A DNA stretch of 64,000 bases, taken from the NCBI GenBank assembly GCA_945861435.1, contig CAMAUX010000001.1, positions 1-64,000 on the forward strand, given 5' to 3'. Position 1 is the stretch's first letter; each line of letters starts with the position of its first letter. The stretch is from Chthoniobacter flavus (GTDB lineage: Bacteria > Verrucomicrobiota > Verrucomicrobiia > Chthoniobacterales > Chthoniobacteraceae). A program made the position numbers and the translations under genes. Shown piece by piece: positions 16,150 through 23,461 of this stretch. The notes under the pieces were generated by a model. It worked only from the letters and a program-made list of their open reading frames with translations, was not told the DNA's origin and did no database searches.

Positions 16150-16575
16150 TCACCCGGGAAAGGCGTCGCCGTCCGGGTCGCAATTGTTTCCCTGATCCGA
16201 CACGACCGAGCTCGCGGCGTTCTGCTCATCCAGCGTGATTTGGGCTTGGAGGACGCGCTTCTTGAGGTCTGGGAGCGTGATGAGGATCTGATCGCGGATT
16301 TCGTCCTTGAGCCGGAGTTGAAGGACGCCGTCGAAAGCGGAGAGGAGTTCCAATGAGGCGGCAGGGAGGTGTTGTTTGAGGAATTCGAAGCCGATCTCGA
16401 TGGCGGGTTCGGCTTTGTCCCAGTTGACCCAGGAACCGGTTTTCCCGGTGGAATCCGAGGCCATGAGGGTGTCGTCATTAGTGTCGACACGCACGACGGT
16501 GTAGACGCGGCCGGCTTGGTAGCCGTTGCCGGTGACTTTCATTCTCACTTTTTGGTTTTTGTGCGGTTGGATCAT
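16150..16575 (-). CDS. Small protein with N-terminal SH3/KOW-like barrel, first gene of the MoxR operon
   Basis: 141 residues, ATG at 16575, with its stop 41 nt before the AAA+ gene. The first ~50 residues are beta-rich with a KVRMKVTGNGYQAG...VYTVVRV pattern and a Trp (SWVNWD), like a small SH3/KOW-type barrel. The rest is helical (ELLSAFDGVLQLRLKDEIRD, then a Leu/Lys helix) and ends in an acidic Gly/Asp/Pro tail. No family is recognised. Position suggests it belongs to the system, perhaps as an adaptor. No Shine-Dalgarno precedes the ATG. The leader just upstream has a 9-bp tandem repeat (16578-16598). Confidence 0.65.
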   Translation of the reverse strand: MIQPHKNQKVRMKVTGNGYQAGRVYTVVRVDTNDDTLMASDSTGKTGSWVNWDKAEPAIEIGFEFLKQHLPAASLELLSAFDGVLQLRLKDEIRDQILITLPDLKKRVLQAQITLDEQNAASSVVSDQGNNCDPDGDAFPG

Positions 16576-16769
16576 GGTGGGTTGAGTGGGTTGAGTGGGT
16601 TTTTTGGAGGAAGGTGAGGCGGGATTATTTTTCCCCTCACTGAGTGGAAGGGGCGGGGGAGCGGATTTTCGGGTTTTTTTCTTTTGGAAGGAGAGATCCG
16701 GGCACGAGGGAGCGTCATCCGGAGGGAAAGCATCCGGTCTTGGGTATGAGGCGCCGGAGTGGGGGGCGT

Positions 16770-16788
16770 GCCTCCCGGCGCGGGAGGC
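16770..16788 (-). promoter_or_regulatory. Leader hairpin of the MoxR operon
   Basis: GCCTCCC and GGGAGGC pair perfectly around a 5-nt loop. On the minus strand it falls about 50-70 nt after the predicted transcription start, just beyond the left arm of the 9-bp inverted repeat. It is not followed by a U-run, so it is more likely an mRNA-leader structure than a terminator. Confidence 0.45.
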
Positions 16789-16793
16789 GGTGT

Positions 16794-16862
16794 GATAACT
16801 AGCTGTCTGTCTTAAAATAACAAAGACACGTCGACTAGGCTTCGTGATTATATCTAGTTATC
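16794..16862. promoter_or_regulatory. Candidate operator: widely spaced 9-bp inverted repeat
   Basis: GATAACTAG (16794-16802) and CTAGTTATC (16854-16862) are perfect reverse complements separated by 51 bp. The right arm lies inside the spacer of the minus-strand promoter and the left arm lies downstream of the predicted start. A partial copy (ACTAG) occurs at 16834-16838. Two half-sites about six helical turns apart could allow cooperative binding or looping by a repressor. The winged-helix protein of the operon is a candidate. The function is inferred. Confidence 0.55.
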
Positions 16863-16874
16863 GGGTAATGTCAA
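16847..16874 (-). promoter_or_regulatory. Near-perfect consensus sigma-70 promoter for the MoxR/vWA/sigma operon
   Basis: Read on the minus strand, TTGACA (16874-16869) and TATAAT (16852-16847) are both exact consensus hexamers separated by 16 nt. The expected start is near 16840. Exact matches to both hexamers in GC-rich DNA are very unlikely by chance at this position. The promoter points into the seven-gene operon beginning at 16575. Such a strong promoter is usually held under repression, which fits the overlapping inverted repeat. Confidence 0.75.
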
Positions 16875-16927
16875 TAAAGTAGGTCTTTTTTTTAAAGGAT
16901 GACGCCGATTTCCCTCCTCGATCGATC

Positions 16928-18607
16928 ATGGGTCGCATGGCAACATCCGCCTTCATGTCCCTTCCCTCCCCGTCTTCCCCCGGAGATTCCCCCGATCCCA
17001 GAAAACCGGGCCCGTTCCAGAAAGCCTTTTTTTGGATGGCCGGTGCGCGGTGGGAGATTCTGAGGCTGTGCGGGTCTGCGGAGCAGGAGCGGGTGGCGGT
17101 GATTGGGTCGACGCTTTTGGTTCCGACGACGATGGGTTTTCTCGGAATGCTCTTTTTTGTGCGGAGCAGATTTGAGGATCCGCCATTTCTGAGCTGTGCG
17201 GCCCTTGCGGTTTTATGGGCGCTGGTGATTTTGAATACGGACCGGGTGTTGATTGCGCTTTACCGTCCGTTTCAGCCTCTTTGGCGGAGGTTCATTCAGG
17301 TGGGCTTCCGGCTGGGGCTCGCGGGGGTTGTATCACTCGCTATTACTTTCCCCTTCTGTCTTGACCAATACCGGCCGGCGATTCGGTTCCGGTATCAGAC
17401 GGAGTTACAGGGGACGCTGAACCAGCTGCGCGATGGGGAGTCCGGTGGGCGCAAGGTGCTGACGCAGAATTTGAATCAGATGCGCGAGAGCACGGAGGCG
17501 GACCGGAGGAAGCTGGAGGCGGATCACACGACGTTGCGTGAGTCGCTTGTCGCGCAACTGGCGCCGCTGGAACGCGGGGTGATCAATGCGGAGATCTACG
17601 CGGATGAGAAGATGGAGGAGGAGCGGAGGCGCGCCACGGCGGATGATTTCGTGGCTCCGGCGACGGGGGCGACGCTCAATCTGATTGCGCGCATGGATGC
17701 GCAGAAGGAGGAATCCGACCGGCTGCGTCCGCTATTGGAGGAGCAGCTGAAGATGCACAGTCGGTACGTGGAAGCGGCGACTCGTGAGGAGGAGGGGCTT
17801 CCGAATGAGTTTTATCCCGAGCCGAAGAGGGCTGGCCAGGGGCCGCGGGTGAAGGATCTGCGGTCGCGGGACGCGCAGGTGATGATGGAGGTGAGGCGGT
17901 TGGAGGGAGCGCTGGAGAAGGCGCAGAGGGAGTTGGCGCTGACGACTGAGGCAATTACCCGGGCGCGTCTCGCGGATCGCAATGGTTACCTGGACACTCT
18001 GGCTTCCAAGAGGGAGGCGTTCGTGAAGGAGGCGGGTGAGCGGGAGCGGGTGCGCCAGGAGCGTCTTGCGCAGCTCGCCAAACAGATCAGCACGGAGGAC
18101 GAGTTGCACACCGCGCGGCGTGCGAAACAGACTGCCCATGTGGCGGCTTTGGAGGAGGATCTTGATCGCGCGCAGAAGCGGCACGACGACACGTATCTGC
18201 CGCAGATCAAAAGGCTCGAAGGGAAGATCAACGGAATCTTCGATCCGATGGAAGAGACGATCGGCTTGTACAAAGTCATCTTCACACCGCCGCCGGACAT
18301 GCCGGAGGACGCGAAGCTCGAGTATCGGTGGGCGGCGGGCGTGTTTCAGTTCCTTGTCGTTTTCGGGACGCTGTTCCTGCTGGATCTGATCCCGATCATG
18401 GTGAAGTTGCTGTCGAGGCCGGGTCCGTATGACGTGTTGGTGGCGCACGATGAGACGACGGCGAATTTGAACTGGGGGGATTTCGAGAAGCACGTGGCGC
18501 AGCATGGAAGCGGCTGGCCGGGTGAGCGGTCCGGGGATGTGGCCGTGGCGGAGGCGCTGATCCGGAGTCATTATCGGATGCCGCCCGAGAAATCTGCGGC
18601 GGCCTGA
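16928..18607 (+). CDS. DUF4407-like membrane protein with long coiled coil
   Basis: 559 residues. Three membrane segments lie near 53-77, 85-110 and 121-145, with the pattern LWALVILNTDRVLIALY typical of DUF4407 (a membrane helix ending in N-x-D-R). A long Glu/Arg/Lys-rich coiled coil covers about 160-440 and a fourth membrane segment is near 465-490. The start may be 16928 or the ATG at 16937. It is transcribed divergently from the MoxR operon and shares its control region, so co-regulation is possible. The biochemical role of this family is unknown. The next gene follows after 11 nt. Confidence 0.75.
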   Translation: MGRMATSAFMSLPSPSSPGDSPDPRKPGPFQKAFFWMAGARWEILRLCGSAEQERVAVIGSTLLVPTTMGFLGMLFFVRSRFEDPPFLSCAALAVLWALVILNTDRVLIALYRPFQPLWRRFIQVGFRLGLAGVVSLAITFPFCLDQYRPAIRFRYQTELQGTLNQLRDGESGGRKVLTQNLNQMRESTEADRRKLEADHTTLRESLVAQLAPLERGVINAEIYADEKMEEERRRATADDFVAPATGATLNLIARMDAQKEESDRLRPLLEEQLKMHSRYVEAATREEEGLPNEFYPEPKRAGQGPRVKDLRSRDAQVMMEVRRLEGALEKAQRELALTTEAITRARLADRNGYLDTLASKREAFVKEAGERERVRQERLAQLAKQISTEDELHTARRAKQTAHVAALEEDLDRAQKRHDDTYLPQIKRLEGKINGIFDPMEETIGLYKVIFTPPPDMPEDAKLEYRWAAGVFQFLVVFGTLFLLDLIPIMVKLLSRPGPYDVLVAHDETTANLNWGDFEKHVAQHGSGWPGERSGDVAVAEALIRSHYRMPPEKSAAA

Positions 18608-18618
18608 ACTTCGTTGCC

Positions 18619-19962
18619 ATGCGAGTTCGTCTTTTTCTCCGGCGTTGCTTGATCGTGTGCGTGGTGATGGGCTGCACGGTGCGGGCCGCTGCGCCCGAAG
18701 GAGCGACGCCGCTCACGCCGCCGCGGCCCCCCAAGGCGCTTGCTCCGCAGGTGCCTGTGAGTTGGAAGGCGGGGTTTGCCTCGCAGAAGATCACGCCGGA
18801 GAAACTGCTATTTATGGCGGGCTACGCGAGCCGCAAGAAGCCTGCGGAGGGAGTGGTGCAGGATTTGTTTGCGAAGGCTCTGGCGCTTGAAGATGAGCAG
18901 GGAGGGCGCGTGGTGTTTGTGACGCTTGATCTGATCGGTGTGCCGCAGGCGCTGCGTCATGCGGTGGCGGAGCGTGTGAATGCGAGGTTTCAGCTGCCGC
19001 CGGCGAACCTCGTTCTCAACGCATCGCACACCCACTGCGGGCCTTCCCTGCGGACTGCGCCGGTGGTGGAGGGGCAGCCGGGTGCCGAGCAGGGTGTTGA
19101 TTCGCTCGCCTACACGCGGGGGTTGGAAGAGGCGTTGGTGGAGTTGATCGGCCGTGCGCTTTCGCAGCGCGATCCGGCCCGGCTCACATGGAACAAAGCC
19201 CGGTGTGGTTTTGCGATGAACCGGCGCCGGGATTACACGCTGCCTGCGGATCATCCCAATGCGCAGAAGGTGCCGAATCCGGACGGGGTGGTGGATCACG
19301 AGGTGCCTGCGTTGCGGGTGGAGGCGCAGGATGGGAGGTTGCTGGGGACGCTCTTTGGTTATGCGTGTCATAATACGAGTCTTGGTTTCTTCCAATTCTG
19401 CGGGGATTACGCGGGTTTCGCGCAGCAGTATCTTCAGGAGCATCGGCCGGGGTTCACGGCGTTGTTTCTGATGGGTTGCGGTGGGGACCAGAATCCCTAT
19501 CCGAGGCGGTCGGACGTGGTGCCGGGCATCACGGATTTGGAACTGGCACAGCAGCATGGGCGGGCGCTTTCGAATGCGGTGGAAATGGCGCTGACGGTCA
19601 ATCCGCGTCCGGTGACGGGCGCGATTCGGGCTGCGTACGAGGAGATTTCGCTGGAATTCGCCAATGCGAAGCGGCCTGCGCATGATTACCCCGTGCAGGT
19701 GATCCGTCTCGGAGGAGACCTCCTTTTCATCCTGCTCGGCAGCGAGGTGGTGGTGGATTACTCGCTGCGTTTCAAGCGGGAGTTTGCAGGGCCCGCAGGC
19801 GTGTGGGTCGCGGGCTATAGCAACGATTACACGGGTTATGTTCCCAGCCTCCGGGTTCTGAAGGAAGGAGGATACGAGGCAGCGATGAACTGGGCCGATT
19901 CGGTGGAGGACCGGATCGCGGGCAAGGTGAAGGAGCTTGTGCAGCGCACTTCGGGGCAGTGA
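18619..19962 (+). CDS. Secreted neutral/alkaline ceramidase-like hydrolase
   Basis: 447 residues with a hydrophobic signal peptide (about 1-24). The sequence resembles the neutral/alkaline non-lysosomal ceramidase N-terminal domain. An early GFASQKITPE segment and MAGYASRK are followed by a LDLIG strand and NLVLNASHTHCGPSL, where the His pair is a metal-ligand motif of the family. Later come GYACHNTSLG and MGCGGDQNPYP. PVC bacteria encode many such proteins and ceramide need not be the substrate; an ester or amide lipid is equally likely. It follows the DUF4407 gene by 11 nt and may share its transcript. Confidence 0.8.
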   Translation: MRVRLFLRRCLIVCVVMGCTVRAAAPEGATPLTPPRPPKALAPQVPVSWKAGFASQKITPEKLLFMAGYASRKKPAEGVVQDLFAKALALEDEQGGRVVFVTLDLIGVPQALRHAVAERVNARFQLPPANLVLNASHTHCGPSLRTAPVVEGQPGAEQGVDSLAYTRGLEEALVELIGRALSQRDPARLTWNKARCGFAMNRRRDYTLPADHPNAQKVPNPDGVVDHEVPALRVEAQDGRLLGTLFGYACHNTSLGFFQFCGDYAGFAQQYLQEHRPGFTALFLMGCGGDQNPYPRRSDVVPGITDLELAQQHGRALSNAVEMALTVNPRPVTGAIRAAYEEISLEFANAKRPAHDYPVQVIRLGGDLLFILLGSEVVVDYSLRFKREFAGPAGVWVAGYSNDYTGYVPSLRVLKEGGYEAAMNWADSVEDRIAGKVKELVQRTSGQ

Positions 19963-20089
19963 GCGAGGAGGCTCGCACGAAGGCACAAGGGCACAAAGGG
20001 AGGAGAGGGGTTGGGAGGATTCGGACTCCGAGGCTGTCTTGGTGCGTTAGTTCCTTGGCGTGAGGCTGCTGGGCTTGCTTGCGGAGCCG

Positions 20090-20122
20090 CTTCCATGGTG
20101 CAGTGGGGGACTATCATGGAAG
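20090..20122 (+). promoter_or_regulatory. Hairpin that would sequester the start codon of the metzincin-like gene
   Basis: CTTCCATG (20090-20097) and CATGGAAG (20115-20122) are perfect reverse complements with a 17-nt loop. Both in-frame ATG candidates of the following gene (20095 and 20116) lie within the arms. Folding of the mRNA would therefore hide the start codon. Regulation is inferred; the repeat itself is plain in the sequence. Confidence 0.4.
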
Positions 20123-22272
20123 TTTCCCAACGCCCGTTCGGTCTGCGCGTCTTTTGCGCGTTGCTGGTTCTGGCGGCGTCTGTGGCGCCGTCCTCTGCTG
20201 CGATCGACATCGTGTTTGACTATTCATTAGACAGCAGCGGTTTCTTTTCCGGGGCGAACATTGCCCGGCGCGCGTTGCTGGACGAGGCGGCGAGGGTGTT
20301 TGAGACCCAGCTTGGGGGCACCACATGGGGGGCGCTCACTCCATCGGGAACGAACCATCTGAGTCTGGAACTCACGAACCCGACTACGGGTGTGACGTTC
20401 TCCCTCACGGATCCGAAGCTGTCGGCGGACACGCTGATTATTTACATCGGGGCGCGGGATCTGGAGGGCCCGACGTTGGGGCTTGCGACCACGCCGGGGA
20501 ATTCCACCCAAGGGACCCAGGCGTGGGTGGACATGGTGAGTGGCAAGAATTCCTCTGTGCGTTTTGAGCCCATGGGTGGGACCATCGCGTTCGATAATGT
20601 GGCGAATTGGTATTTTGATCCCACCCCGACCACGCTGGAGGCGTTTGCCGGGAAGTACGATTTCCTTTCGGTGGCCCAGCACGAGATTGGGCATCTGCTG
20701 GGATTCACCGACGCTTCCAAGGCACTCGTTGCGCAGACCACGGCCGGTGGGTTTACCGGCTCGCGTGCGCTTGCCCTCTACAAGACGCTCAATCCGGATG
20801 CGACGAGCATTCCTCTGGGTGACGATGCGTCCCACTGGGCGGACGGGTTGAAGTTCGATGGCAAGCAGCTCTGCATGACGCCCTCGCTGCCCGTCAATAC
20901 GCGGACTCCCTTCGCGCCGCTGGATTTTGCTGTGCTGGGCGACATGGGGTATGCGCTGACCGGGAGCACGGCGGTGCTCACCGCGGCCGTCAACAACGCA
21001 GCGAGGGGCTCCATCGAGGCGCCTTATGCCGGCACGACTACGCAGCTCCTTGGGGCGCAGCTGAGTTTCAAGGCGACGGCCAAGACGGGCTCCCTTTTCC
21101 GCGACTGGACGGTCACCACGCCGAACGGGACCACCACCTCCACCTTGAACCCGCTTCCGGTGGGGATGGTGGAGGGTTTGCAGGTGACAGCAAACTTCAT
21201 CCCACTGCCTTTCACGGCGGGCAGTTACTACGGCGCGTTTGGAGGCGGCTCCACCGCGGACACGCAGGGCAGATGGAAGTTCACGGTGGGCGGGCTGGGG
21301 GCGGTGACCGGGACGCTTTTTTTGGACGGACGCACGCTCATCGTCCGGGGCGCTCTCAGCCAGCAGGGCACGCTCACGGTTTCGCTCCTCAATAAGAGCG
21401 CGACGTTGGTTCTCGAACAGGTCGCGCTGGGGGAGCAGGACGCCGGGGTGTTGAGTGGCACTCTGACCGTTGGAGATGTTACGGCGGGATTTCAGGGCAA
21501 GCCGCTCCCGGTCTACACCGCTGCGGCACCGTGCCCGCAGGCGGGTAACTATACCGTGGGCTTTTTCTCCGAGGCCGAGACGGGTGCGCCTGCGACTTCT
21601 CCGGAGCCGCCCCGGGGGAATGGGTGGGCGACGCTGTTGGTTCGTGCTGCGGGCAGTGCGAGGATTTCGGGTGTGCTAGCCGATGGCACTTTGATGGTCC
21701 TCGAGGCGCCGTTGAATGCGGATGGCGACTTGATTCTCAGTCATGTGCTGACGGGGAAGCTGGAGACCTTGCGCGGGAGTCTGGGCTTCCCTGCGCAGAC
21801 GGAGGGTGCGGCGTTTGACGGTGGTCTTGAATGGAAGCGGACGGCGAACACGCGTGCCGCACCGCGCGCGTGGAATGAGGGATTCGACACCGTGCTGAGC
21901 ACCTATGGGCACCGATGGAGGAAGCCGGTTGCCGGTCAGCGGATCCTGCCGGCGCTTTCTGCGAGCGGGGGAGTGGGCGGGATCACCCTTTCCATTGGGG
22001 TGGCCGACATGAGCGCGGGGCTGCTTTTCAGCGACAAGCACGTTGTCAGCGCCGACCCGCAGGTGCTGTCCGAGGTGGAGGTCAGCGTGAGTATCAACGC
22101 GTTCAGCGGGCAGTTCAGCGGCAACTTCCTCGACACCTCGACTGCACCGAATGTGCGGCGCTTGTTCAGGGGCGTGTTCCTGCCCGGCGCCAACACGGGC
22201 ACCGGATTTTTTCTCAAGCCCGGCACGCCCGTGCAGAGCGGTGTGGTGTGCATTGGCGCTTCCGGCGGTTAG
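20116..22272 (+). CDS. Secreted metzincin-like metalloprotease with HExxHxxGxxD motif
   Basis: 718 residues from ATG 20116, or slightly longer from 20095, with a signal peptide ending near SSAA. The catalytic-like segment is VAQHEIGHLLGFTD: His189, Glu190, His193 and Gly196, with Asp199 at the position of the usual third His. Asp as third ligand is known in snapalysin-type (M7) enzymes. The ~500-residue C-terminal part is beta-rich with Thr/Gly/Ala repeats and contains an ASYYGAF-like segment (TAGSYYGAFGGGS) common in verrucomicrobial surface proteins. No PEP-CTERM tail is visible. It stands alone between the ceramidase-like and SGNH genes. Confidence 0.7.
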   Translation: MEVSQRPFGLRVFCALLVLAASVAPSSAAIDIVFDYSLDSSGFFSGANIARRALLDEAARVFETQLGGTTWGALTPSGTNHLSLELTNPTTGVTFSLTDPKLSADTLIIYIGARDLEGPTLGLATTPGNSTQGTQAWVDMVSGKNSSVRFEPMGGTIAFDNVANWYFDPTPTTLEAFAGKYDFLSVAQHEIGHLLGFTDASKALVAQTTAGGFTGSRALALYKTLNPDATSIPLGDDASHWADGLKFDGKQLCMTPSLPVNTRTPFAPLDFAVLGDMGYALTGSTAVLTAAVNNAARGSIEAPYAGTTTQLLGAQLSFKATAKTGSLFRDWTVTTPNGTTTSTLNPLPVGMVEGLQVTANFIPLPFTAGSYYGAFGGGSTADTQGRWKFTVGGLGAVTGTLFLDGRTLIVRGALSQQGTLTVSLLNKSATLVLEQVALGEQDAGVLSGTLTVGDVTAGFQGKPLPVYTAAAPCPQAGNYTVGFFSEAETGAPATSPEPPRGNGWATLLVRAAGSARISGVLADGTLMVLEAPLNADGDLILSHVLTGKLETLRGSLGFPAQTEGAAFDGGLEWKRTANTRAAPRAWNEGFDTVLSTYGHRWRKPVAGQRILPALSASGGVGGITLSIGVADMSAGLLFSDKHVVSADPQVLSEVEVSVSINAFSGQFSGNFLDTSTAPNVRRLFRGVFLPGANTGTGFFLKPGTPVQSGVVCIGASGG

Positions 22273-22336
22273 CTGGGCTGCCCCTTTGCTTGATCCTATC
22301 CTCGAAGACGGCTAGTAACCGCGCTCATTCCACCCC

Positions 22337-22975
22337 ATGAAACCGCTCCTCCGCCTTCTTTCCGCCCTCCTCCTTTTCCTTCCCATCCTGCGCGCTGCGG
22401 ATCCGATCCGGGTGGCCTGCGTGGGGGATAGTATTACGCAGGGTGCCGGGGCGGGAAATGGGATGAGTTATCCGTCCCAGCTCCAGACTGTGTTGGGCGA
22501 GGGGTACAAGGTGGGGAATTTCGGAGTGAGCGGTCGGACGTTGATGCAGAGTGGGGATCATCCGTACCGCAAGGAGGCCAAGTATCAGCAGGCGCTTGAG
22601 ATGTTGCCGCAGGTGGTGGTGATCATGCTGGGGACCAACGATTCGAAGCCCCACAATTGGACGCACGAGGCGGACTTTGTCGGCGACTACCGCGAGCTGG
22701 TGAAGTCCTTCCAAGGTCTTTCCTCCAAGCCGAAAGTCTTTGTTTGCCGCCCCTGTCCGGTGCCCGGCGCCGGCAACTTCGGGATCAACGAGGAGAACGT
22801 GCAGAAGATCATCGCGCGTCTCGATCCGCTGGCCAAGGAGCTGCAGTGCGAGGTGATCGACATGCACGCTGCTCTTGCCGACAAGCCTGAGATGCTTCCG
22901 GACCGCGTGCACCCGAACACGGAGGGTGCCGGGGAGATGGCTAAAGCCGCGGCAAAGGCCATCGCGGGTAAATAA
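22337..22975 (+). CDS. Secreted SGNH/GDSL hydrolase
   Basis: 212 residues with a signal peptide (about 1-20). Block I is CVGDSITQGAG with the nucleophile Ser32. Block II Gly is in NFGVSGRT, block III is IMLGTND, and block V is PDRVHPNTEG with Asp189 and His192. The set is complete for an active esterase. Close relatives act on acetylated sugars or other esters, which fits the carbohydrate-processing genes elsewhere in the window. A weak hairpin at 23001-23015 follows. Confidence 0.88.
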   Translation: MKPLLRLLSALLLFLPILRAADPIRVACVGDSITQGAGAGNGMSYPSQLQTVLGEGYKVGNFGVSGRTLMQSGDHPYRKEAKYQQALEMLPQVVVIMLGTNDSKPHNWTHEADFVGDYRELVKSFQGLSSKPKVFVCRPCPVPGAGNFGINEENVQKIIARLDPLAKELQCEVIDMHAALADKPEMLPDRVHPNTEGAGEMAKAAAKAIAGK

Positions 22976-23000
22976 CCTTTCAGGGCTCTCATTCTGAAAT

Positions 23001-23015
23001 CGCCACCAGCTGGCG
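23001..23015 (+). terminator. Possible weak terminator hairpin
   Basis: CGCCA and TGGCG flank CCAGC, within a longer imperfect palindrome around CCAGCTGG. Only three Ts follow. It lies 25 nt after the SGNH hydrolase stop, so it may end that transcript. Confidence 0.3.
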
Positions 23016-23065
23016 GCTTTGGTAGAGTTTTCAAACGTCGCCGCGAACTAAAACCACCACCCTCC

Positions 23066-23407
23066 ATGCTTCGGAAATCCCTCCTTATTCTTTTGAGCGC
23101 CGTCCTCTCGGGCTGCGCATGGACCACGATTATCGACAAAGACTACGAGACTCCGATCGTCAAACTTCGGGCTCCAAGGCTTCACCTGTTGAGCATGGGT
23201 ATGGGCAAGCAGGAGGTGATCAAGATTTTAGGGCATCCGGACCAGTTCAATGGAGTGAGAAGGAACGGCGCTGATTTGATCGAGGTATGGGAGTATCATC
23301 GGATGAAGCCTGTCCCCGGGCCCGATATTGTTGCGGAGCGCTACGCGTTGGAATTCACCAACGGGCAGCTGAGTCGCTACGAGTCTGCAGGCGCCGAGTC
23401 GCAGTAG
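23066..23407 (+). CDS. Small BamE/SmpA-like lipoprotein
   Basis: 113 residues with a lipoprotein signal: a Leu-rich core followed by LSGC, giving lipidation at Cys17. The mature part contains MGMGKQEVIKILGHPDQF, the G-x-x-x-x-x-V-x-x-x-L-G-x-P pattern of the BamE/SmpA/OmlA fold. A Trp/Tyr pair (EVWEYHR) and a beta strand ending in LEFTNGQLSRYE follow. It would sit on the inner leaflet of the outer membrane. It is monocistronic-looking, 54 nt before the SPFH gene. A role in Bam-type assembly is not established from sequence. Confidence 0.65.
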   Translation: MLRKSLLILLSAVLSGCAWTTIIDKDYETPIVKLRAPRLHLLSMGMGKQEVIKILGHPDQFNGVRRNGADLIEVWEYHRMKPVPGPDIVAERYALEFTNGQLSRYESAGAESQ

Positions 23408-23461
23408 GGATCGACTGCGTCTTCAGTCGAACCTTTCCACCCCGAACCTCTGAATCCGGCC

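Larger units (their letters stand above)
16576..16927. other. Divergent intergenic control region
   Basis: 352 bp between the MoxR operon (-) and the DUF4407 gene (+). The half nearest the operon is GC-rich. The half nearest DUF4407 (about 16790-16900) is markedly AT-rich against the background, and contains the promoter, the long inverted repeat and a T-rich tract near 16884-16892. No coding sequence is supported. From the predicted start site near 16840 the operon leader would be about 265 nt long. Confidence 0.6.

Noticed and set aside
19963-20089. Short repeat-like GGCACAAGGGCACAAAGGG near 19985-20003
   Set aside because: Imperfect and only about two units long; not enough to call a repeat family.
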